64,000 bases of DNA from Mesorhabditis belari (lineage: Eukaryota > Nematoda > Chromadorea > Rhabditida > Rhabditidae), in the NCBI GenBank assembly GCA_958450365.1, contig CAUEEP010000875.1, positions 62,001-126,000 on the forward strand. The letters are read 5' to 3'. Each line of letters opens with the position of its first letter. Within the stretch, counting starts at the first letter, position 1. Shown here in pieces: positions 56,263 through 64,000 of this stretch. A program made the translations under genes and the position numbers. The notes beneath the pieces are model-generated. The model was not told the origin of the DNA, did no database searches, and saw only the letters and a list, made by a program, of their open reading frames with translations.

Positions 56263-57244
56263 AAAAAATTGAAATCTCAAGAAAAGTAGATCTTTGTATA
56301 ACCAAATCGCTAGTCTTTTTCTCATTTTTCACTATTTTTGTTCTTTTTGCCATTTTTCCTATTTTGCCAATTGTCAATCTCAATTTTCTTTCGTCTTTCA
56401 AAATCTCTTCTGTACATCTTTCTTCTTTTTTCTTTTCCCGGGTTTTCTCCTTAAGAATTTCTTCAAAAGAAAGCTCAACAAAAACCCCTGCCAAACCCCC
56501 ATTAAACCCTTTAAACTTCCCTTTAAACTTCCCTTTAAACTTCCCTTCAACTTCCCTTCAACTTTCCTTCAACTTCCCTTTAAATTTCTCTTTAAACTTT
56601 CCTTTAAACTTCCCTTTAAACTTCCCCTTAAACTTCCCTTTAAACTTCCCTTCAACTTCCCTTTAAACTTCCCTTTAACACACACACAGAAAACTATTTG
56701 ATCTCAATTCTTGAATGTTTCGTAAATTCTGTTGTAAATCTGTTGTTTGTAAATTTACGAATAAATCTTATGAAAGGCTTTTCGAGGGCGAATTTTTGTT
56801 TGTAAATTTGACAATTTTCTATATAAAACGATCTAAATAGAGTAATATAATGTTTTCGAATGTTCTAATATCTAATATTATCTAATATTATCTAATATTA
56901 TCTAATATTATCTAATATTATCTAATATTATTTAATATTATTTAATATTCTCTAATATTCTTACTATAAAGTACTATTCGTTCCTAGGTATAAACGGATG
57001 TGGACTAGAATTTGGGTTAAGTGAAAGAGAGTGGATCCCTTTTGATATCCCGCCATCTCTAACACCCCGACAACCCCACTCAACTCCTCCCACGTATTAG
57101 AGGGGAGTCCCTGTGAAATGACCGACCTGTACTGCAGTTGCATAGACCCGGAAGATATGTATCTTTATTTACAGTAGTATAATAAGAAGAATCGATTACA
57201 AATAAGTGTAAGGGGAAGGGGGACTCCAAATGAGAGTCTCACTT
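56263..57244. other. Probable 3' UTR and spacer with short arrays
   Basis: Follows the TAA at 56260-56262. Contains a 12-bp TTTAAACTTCCC array (56500-56685), AATAAATCTTATGAAAG near 56759 and a 10-bp TCTAATATTA array (56870-56960). Confidence 0.55.
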
Positions 57245-57425
57245 GTCCTTCTAGCTCCTTCTAGGTCCTTCTAGCTCCTTCTAGGTCCTTCTAGCTCCTT
57301 CTAGATCCTTCTAGGTCCTCCTAGGTCCTTCTAGCTCCTCCTAGGTCCTTCTAGGTCCTCCTAGGTCCTTCTAGCTCCTTCTAGGTCCTCCTAGGTCCTT
57401 CTAGCTTCTTCTAGGTCCTCCTAGG
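57245..57425. repeat. CTCCTTCTAGGTC minisatellite
   Basis: About 15 units of 12 bp, CCTTCTAGGTCC and CTCCTTCTAG variants. Confidence 0.93.
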
Positions 57426-57791
57426 CAATCCCAAGGACCGCCCCTTCTCGGCAATAAAAGGGATAAGCACAGGGGAGGACACATTTGCATAAGAATAGAC
57501 AAATCATTCAATAATAACAATAGTAACTAAAATATCAGTTTGGCTCGGAGCTGACAGTACTATCGTTTTCTAAAATTTGACCAATTAAAGCAAAAAACCA
57601 TATTTCCAAAGCAATCTTTCCTTTAGATTTTCATTTTGATCATTTTGATCTCATTTCGATTCACAATTTGTTTTCGCATTGAATGTGATTAAAATTACTG
57701 AACTGAAGAACGTAGAACTGAAGGAAACTAAAGGAAAGGCTACGGTAGTTTATCTAAATTTTAGAAAACGAGTATACTCTAGTGAAAGTCT

Positions 57792-57950
57792 ATCAATGAG
57801 GTCAAAAACGAGCTGAAAATCGATGCTTCTAAGAAAACTATCTGGTGTGCCGTCAAAGAAAATCCTCATATCGATCGTGAACGCCTAAATCAACAGCCTG
57901 CCTTAAAGCAAGAGCACAAGAAAGCCCGTCTAGACTTTGCCTTGACTTTG
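57792..57950 (+). pseudogene. Tc3-like (IS630/Tc1) transposase remnant
   Basis: One frame encodes NEVKNELKIDASKKTIWCAV, then NPHIDRERLNQQPALK and HKKARLDFA. This matches the second helix-turn-helix and the PxLxxxHxxARLxFA linker of Tc3-type transposases. Sequence before and after shows no catalytic domain, and CTTGACTTTGC is repeated just after it. It is a short dead fragment. Confidence 0.65.
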
Positions 57951-58167
57951 CCTTGACTTTGCCGCAAACCATATGAAATAGAATGCTGAAATTGAGCAAG
58001 AGACGTGCTCGGAGACTCATTTGCTCGTTTGCTCGCTCGGAGACTTATTTGTTCGTTCTTATTCGTTCTTATTCGTTCAGCAAAACATAGTTGAATACAA
58101 ATCTTGCCTGTGAGTGGTCTGGGTCATGAATTTGGATCAAATTTGCATTCAAATTTAAGCTATTCAA

Positions 58168-58980
58168 CACTCTGAAATGTCGATACTTTAAGTTAGATTC
58201 CAATTGACATGCGAAAGCGGCGCGGTGCGCTTTCTAAAGCCTGGACGCGCTACCGTACCCCGCAAAAATTCTCCTTTTGGCGGTTAGGCAATTGCGACCT
58301 TTTTTTTTGCGCAACCAGGGGGGTGGGACAAATGCGACCTTTTTTTGCGCACCTGGACATTTGCGCACCTTTTTTTTGCTGGAAAAGGTCTTAGGCAAGG
58401 CCGTAGAGCTTCGAGAATATTTCGAAAATATTTCCATATAAGGGAATCGTATGCGTAGATTCCGAATTTCGACAAATCGGACCTCGCTGACACGTCAACT
58501 TTGGGCTAAAAGGCAAAAACTGCGGAAAAGCGTTAAGTTGCGTAGTTTTTGCCTTTTAGCCCAAAGTTGACGTGTCAGCGAGGTCCGATTTGTCGAAATT
58601 CGGAATCTACGCATACGATTCCCTTATATGGAAGTATTTTCGAAACATTTTTGAAGCTCTACGACCTTTCCTAAGGCCTTTTCCAGCAAAAAAAAAGGTC
58701 GCATTTGTCCCACCCCCCGCAACCAGTCAAAAGTACGACTTTTTCGGAATTTTAAAACTCTCCGCTCCCTAAATCTAGATATTAAACGTTTTTTTGTTTA
58801 AAAAGTTAATTTTCTAGGTGATTTGGCCGCATAGAATTTAAATATCGACATTTCAGAGCGTTTCAGAGCATTTCAGAACAAACGATCTGGTAAATGCGCG
58901 AGGGGAATTTAGAATCTCCTAAAAAACCACCTTGCACATTTACTAGATCATTTCTAAACACTCTGAAATGTCGATACTCG
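58168..58980. mobile_element. Composite foldback with a near-perfect central palindrome
   Basis: CTCTGAAATGTCGATACT occurs at 58170 and 58960 and inverted near 58845. Between 58330 and 58720 two arms of about 170 bp (CAAATCGGACCTCGCTGACA; GCAAAAAAAAAGGTCGCATT) pair almost perfectly around a loop of about 30 bases. Mirrored ORFs on opposite strands follow from this symmetry and are not genes. Confidence 0.8.
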
Positions 58981-59559
58981 AGTTCTACGCCGTCAAATTA
59001 CCTAGGAAATAAACTTTTGGTGCTATACGGGTCGGCGAACCCAAAAATTTCACATACTAATTTCGCTTTTTGTAGGTTTTCCCCTATTTTGTCTATTTTT
59101 TTAATCGCTATGCAATTTTTGTTCTTTTAACAACTTTCAAACGTTGATTATCAAAATTAACACAACAAGGTTTTTTTTAAAGCATTTTAAGCATTCAAAC
59201 GCATTTAAACGCATTTAAATGCATTGTTTTCTTCTATTTTGTCTATATTTGATTAAGTAATTATGTAGTTTTATAGAATGGCTTCTATTTGCAACTGGAT
59301 TGAGTCTCAAGTCTTTCAATTTGTTGACCGAATGGCCGAAGCTTGCGATCAAATCAAATGACGACTTAGTGCTGGGAACTTCGAAGCTGTGCTTGGTGCT
59401 GGGAAGCTGATCGTTATCCTCTGACGTAAGTTTTCTTGTTGTGTTGTTGTTGATAATGTTAATTTTATATCATAAATGTTGTTACCTAAAAGAAAACAAG
59501 TAAAAGATGACTTGTAAAAGACGTAAAAGATGTCTTTTAAAAGACGTTAAGCTTTTTAT

Positions 59560-59662
59560 ATTTTAATTTTTGCCATTTTTAGATCGAAATCGGTCGTGCA
59601 AAAGCCCGCTACCTGTACTCGCGTTTGATCGACGAGAAAGGACTGAGACTCGTGATGTGGAA
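59560..59662 (+). pseudogene. Stray copy of exon 2 of the DXO/DOM-3 gene
   Basis: ATCGAAATCGGTCGTGCAAA begins a copy of the exon at 61033, with the same acceptor and upstream intron (TTTTAATTTTTGCCATTTTT). After GGACTGAGACTCG the match stops and a TAA follows six codons later. As in the real gene the frame reads IEIGRAKARYLYSRLIDEKG. It is a partial tandem duplication, not a functional exon. Confidence 0.85.
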
Positions 59663-60016
59663 CGACTAAAAGAAAATTTCGTGATGTGGAACATTACCGG
59701 AAACAAAAATGTTCAGTATTTAGTTTAGGGAGCTTTTTTAAAACTCTGATAAAGTTGTGCTTTTGACCAGTTGCTCCAGAAAGTTGTGCTTTTGACCAAG
59801 TTGCTCAAAAAAGGTAGCAATTCCTCCTTTTGCCATTCTTTTCATTTTCCTTCATTCCATGATGAAATCGGAAACTTTGTCGGGCTTTTGTGCTAAGTCC
59901 CGCTAAGTTTTCTTCTTCGTAAAATCTATTATGTTTTAAATCTATTGTTTGTAGCGCGTTTTTAAAGTCCCCTCTCCCCTCGTTCGTCCCCTTCTTTTTA
60001 TATTGTTTGCCTATAG
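59663..60016. other. No gene recognised
   Basis: Holds two copies of AAAGTTGTGCTTTTGACCA at about 59751 and 59779. Nothing else stands out. Confidence 0.45.
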
Positions 60017-60262
60017 TTTTTTTTTGTTTAAAATTCTAATGTGGTTTTATTTCATTTTCTTTTCTCCTTCCGCTTCATTGTTTGTTCTGCATCCGTTCAC
60101 ACATGTCGTATAAACTTAACTTAATCAATTCCTTTTAACTAAAACGCAAATTTAAATAATTTAAAGAATGTGTGAACGGATTCAGAACAATGAACCGGAA
60201 GGAGAAAAGAAAATGAAATAAAACAACATTAGAATTTTAAACAAAAAAAACTATAGGCAAAC
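60017..60262. mobile_element. Foldback element upstream of the DXO/DOM-3 gene
   Basis: CTATAGTTTTTTTTTGTTTA ... CATCCGTTCACACAT (60012-60105) is inverted at 60166-60262 with few mismatches. The arms are about 95 bp and the loop about 60 bp. Confidence 0.85.
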
Positions 60263-60827
60263 TTATTAAATAAAGGAAAAAACGCTTTACCAATGAGCTT
60301 TACCGTGACTTATTTGAGGGCCACCAAGATAGGGTCTTATTGTTTATAAAGGCCCGACCTCTCGCTAAGATGAATTAAAGAATTATTAATTTTTCGAAGG
60401 CTTTTTCTCAACCAGATAACGACTTTGACTTTTTACCTGGAAAGCCTTTATAAACAATATAAACAAAATAGAAAATTCTAATAGTCTGGTGTTTCGTGTC
60501 AAATCATTTTAGAGAAGGGTTGATAAGTCTAAAAGTGTTAGGTAAAAGAGTTAGTTGCTAGCTTTTTGTTTCTTTTTCTTTTTAATGTCAAACGATCTTT
60601 TGGGGCGAATATCTATTGGGTACCGGCGTACTATTGAGTACGCCAATTTTCGGAATACACTATGAATATTGAAACTTTACAATATCTTGAATAAGCTCTT
60701 ACTATGTGATTAATAATCTGAAAAGTTAGACCACTTATCTTTATTGTGTTGTACTTTCTTTTCTTTAAGTAGATTAATTCTAATGTTTTTTTTTAGTTTT
60801 AGAAACTTCCAGATATTCTGCTGAAGA

Positions 60828-63800
60828 ATGGAGCAGATCGGCGTCTCGCCAAAGAGCTATGACGCTCAGTTTCCTAGTTTCGCATGTCCGACACCGATCG
60901 GTGAATACACGATCAACGAGGAGAGAAAGGTAGGAAAAACTTTTAAAAACCAATTTTTACCAATTCTAGATTATTTTCAAAGTTTTGTAAAAGACGTTTA
61001 GCTTTTTCTATTTTAATTTTTGCCATTTTTAGATTGAAATCGGTCGTGCAAAGGCTCGCTATCTGTACTCGCGTTTGATCGACGAGAAAGGACTGAGACT
61101 CGATTTGTCCGACGGTTTTGCCACTTTTCAGCCAAAGGTTTGGTTTTGAGGATGATATTTGAGCTCGTTTAGATCTTAATTTCAAAGATCCAAACCCAAC
61201 TTTTTCAGGACTCCGATCAAAAGCTGAACGCTTTACTTGCGTGGATTTGCACCCAGTCGCCGAGTGGCGGAAGACTCAAGCAGGTGAAAACTTTGTCGTT
61301 AGTAATTAACACATTCGCGACGATGGCATTTTTAGCGTACAGTAGTTACGTAGTCGTTAACTGTTTTACTGATCATTTGGTGAAAACTCAAAGATAAACT
61401 AAAGTATTATAGTGATTCGATAGCCCTGAATCTCCTCTTGAAAACTAGGACAAAGTTATCGAGAATTTTTTGCGAAACAAAGAACAAAAGTTCTTAAAAA
61501 CTTGAGTTAACACCAAAAAATAATCTTCGTGTCGTCGTGAATGTGTTAAAAGAATGTTGTCAATGTTATCCACGTCGATTACTGTAACAGCATTTGTTTG
61601 ATTCACCTGACGGGTTACGGCGGCCGATGATGGCAAACTTTGATTTCAATTGATGACTCGAGTTGCTGCTTTAAAGCACGCTCAAGCTACCGTAGCCCGA
61701 TCCTATACAGTACGATCTATTTAGATTTTTGCAAATTCTATATCTAAATCTAAGTTAGTTGCTGTTACGGTAAAATCTAAGTTAGTTGCTGTTACCTACA
61801 GTACCCACTTGTGAACTTTTACCTAACTTGGCAAGGCTGTATGCCCAAGCTACCGTAACCCAGCACAGATCTCTATGCCGTACCGTAAGCCGGTCTACTA
61901 AGCTCGTAGGGCTTGATTTTATCTCGGCTGTCAGCTAATGTTACAGTAATCAAGGGTCTGTAAGTATGAAATGTCGCGATTTGTTATGGTTCTGTTTAAA
62001 ACCCCCCTAATACATCGATTAACTTACGGTTTATTCTATCAGAAAGCTCTATTAATTCTCGAGAAAATTGCTTTTGGAGTTTCTGAAAATCTTTTCTTTT
62101 TGGGGTTTGCGAGAGGTGAGAAGCAAAGTAGTCAAAAATGGAAAATTCATAAGATCATACGGTTTGGATACTTTCGTCCACAGTAACCTATATTGGTGTC
62201 AATAGAAAAAAGGTAGAGCATAAAAAGTTAGGCATATAGCGAAATTTTCAGACCAATCTGTCCAGTCTATTTTCTTGGACCGGAATTTTCAGAAAAATCA
62301 GAATTTTTCCTCAAGATTACTTCGAAACAGGCTCAAATATGCTTAAAAATGACAATATGTAAACGATAAATATTTCTAATAAAGCAATAAAGCAAGCAAA
62401 CATTTCTAATAAAGCAAACCGTAAGTCAATCGATGAATTAGGGAGTTTTAAACAGAACCATGGAAAATAGTGACATTTCACACTTACAGACGCAATAGTT
62501 GAGTGCAAATCTAATTTGACTACGGGATACTGTAGCCCTTTAGATTTAGACTACCCTTTAGAACCCTTAAACGAGTCGAAGTTTGCAAGTAGTAAAATTT
62601 GAGTGCCTCCACGAGACGGACTTCGTCTGTTGGCGCGGGCTGCTCACGAAAATCTCGGCCACTCCATTCTCGCAAAATGACGATTGGTCTTTTATCGCTA
62701 GGAAAGCAAAAGGTAACATTTGTCAGAATTTCTTGTGAATCACAAGTTTTGATTCAAAAAGGTTAGCTTAAATTCTCACCACTTTAGGAGTAATCTTCCT
62801 TCTTGAGCAGGAGACCGAAGCACAAGCCTTGAGGTGAGGTTTTCTCCATTTTCTTGAAATCAGAAATCACGAAATTTTTAGAAAGGCCAAGATGTCACCG
62901 CGTGACCATTTGATGACGTATTGGGGCTTTAAATTCGAGCAGTACACCTCGACAAGGGACATTGATGTGAGTTGAAGTATTAGGTTCTTAGAGTACTGTG
63001 GATTACGGTAATAGGGATAAGGTTACGGTAGTTTGAGAGAAATGGAATACGTTTTAGAAAATATATTCTATTTCCCCATTCAGGGCGTCCCGTCCACTTC
63101 CGAGCCGGTCACCCAGAACGAGGAGTTCGGCGTGGTCGTCAAGACAAAACTTTCCACGCCAAATGGTCCGATTCGTCTCGTCTATTCGGGAGAAGTCGAT
63201 TGCATCGATGAAAGTGAGCACTTAATTGGTTTATTCGAAAATTTGCTCTTTGAATTTTAAAAGGTGTTTCGAGTACGGTAGCCTTTTCATTAGCTATAAG
63301 GGCGCTCCTTAAAAAAAGTATTTAAAATCAAGATTCATTTAAAAACCGCCAAATGATGACAAATTTCTAGACGGTGACCTCGTCGAGCTGAAAACGCAAC
63401 GCCAAGCGCTGGAGGGTGGCTTTTGGCGGCAAAAATCGATGAAATGGTTGGATAAGTTTGAAATTAAAGATTAAATCTTAAAGATATTCAGTTTTGAAAA
63501 TAAGTTTACAATCAAAATCCAGGTGGCTTCAATCATTTCTTCTTGGCATCAAACAAATCGTCGTTGGTTTTCGCGACGATGAAGGATATGTGCATCGGGT
63601 AAAGCTACTTTTTTTCTGATTCTGTTAGGGTTCACGAAGGATATCGCAAAGATATAAAAAGTGGATAGATTGGATAAAAAATAGAGATAGAATTACGATA
63701 GTTTGAGAGGAAGGGGTACCCCTTTAGAGCTTTAGAGAATGCAAAATGTTAGAGCAGATTCAGGTGAGTCCCGTGGTGGTGAACGATTTGCCAAGGAAGG

Positions 63801-64000
63801 GACAATGGCAAGGCAATATTTGCTTCAATTTTCTCGCCACCGTCCTCGGAAAGGTGAGCTTTTTGAGGGGGAAATGACAGAATTCTCAGCAAGATACTCT
63901 TCTTGAATTTTAAACTCGAAACAATTATCTATATATAATATCTAAATTTACAGGTGAAAACCCTGTTGGAGAACGAGAACTCGAGTGAACCCTCGTGCAC
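60828..64000 (+). CDS. dom-3: DXO/DOM-3 family decapping exoribonuclease (3' end beyond window)
   Basis: Exons: 60828-60929, 61033-61137, 61209-61283, about 62593-62712, 62788-62833, 62882-62966, 63084-63213, 63371-63446, 63523-63598, 63764-63853, 63954 to the edge. Phase holds except between 61283 and the 62.6 kb exon, where a small exon is probably missed in a 1.3-kb repeat-filled intron. Family landmarks appear in order: FVCWRGLLTK, GFKFEQY (the GxxxE motif), GEVDC (ExD), ELKT (ExK), GFRDDEGY and FNFLATVL. The Glu/Asp residues are those that bind the catalytic metals in DXO/Rai1 enzymes, so activity is expected: removal of incomplete or non-canonical caps and 5'-3' RNA decay. Probable spliced-leader acceptors lie at 60796 and 60802. 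Confidence 0.88.
61945..62500. mobile_element. Inverted-repeat element in a DXO/DOM-3 intron
   Basis: GGTCTGTAAGTATGAAATGT and TATGGTTCTGTTTAAAAC (61952-62005) are inverted at 62440-62495, with imperfect TIRs of about 80 bp. The middle contains TGGTGTCAATAGAAAA and a Pol-like A-rich stretch also seen in the mariner derivative at 10.98 kb. Confidence 0.7.

Overview
This is eukaryotic DNA, most likely from a free-living rhabditid-type nematode. It is AT-rich. The spliced genes have many introns, some only 40-50 nt, nearly all ending in T-rich TTTCAG- or TTTTAG-like acceptors, and several start codons lie just after such an acceptor, as expected where a spliced leader is added in trans. The transposon set (mariner, Merlin-like, Tc3-like, small foldback elements) also fits. 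Few single-frame ORFs are real genes. The genes were recovered by joining exons across splice sites while keeping phase.

Genes. (1) Minus strand 4720-1888: a complete nine-exon gene for a type II membrane glycosyltransferase of the alpha-1,2-fucosyltransferase (GT11) class; a broken duplicate of exons 1-2 lies at 5.7-5.95 kb. (2) Minus strand 32096-31684: the 5' part of an unrecognised small membrane-protein gene (tentative). (3) Plus strand 37677-42848: a complete ten-exon rhodopsin-like GPCR, probably a neuropeptide receptor. (4) Plus strand 46407-56262: a gene of about 24 exons whose second half carries a VEFS-box-like segment, best explained as a divergent SUZ12/MES-3-type PRC2 subunit; a mariner element sits in one of its introns. 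(5) Plus strand 60828-64000: a DXO/DOM-3 family decapping exonuclease, running off the right edge; a stray copy of its second exon lies 1.4 kb upstream. No shared operon or pathway is evident among them.

The rest, above all 5-37 kb, is gene-poor and built from minisatellites, microsatellites and foldback or inverted-repeat elements. Mobile elements seen include a full-length mariner (open ORF but with two compensating frameshifts), a decayed mariner, two deletion derivatives of another mariner-like family, a Merlin-like foldback with zinc-ribbon transposase fragments, a hAT-like MITE with an 8-bp target duplication, a Tc1-type MITE, a Tc3-like transposase remnant, a 5'-truncated non-LTR retrotransposon, and four tRNA-like (SINE-type) sequences.

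The most striking theme is minisatellite birth. In at least four or five places an expanded array has a related copy in the same window that carries only one unit or a much shorter stretch (transposase fragment, MITE, fucosyltransferase intron, a 70-bp direct repeat, a CTGT array). Before-and-after states of tandem expansion can therefore be compared directly.
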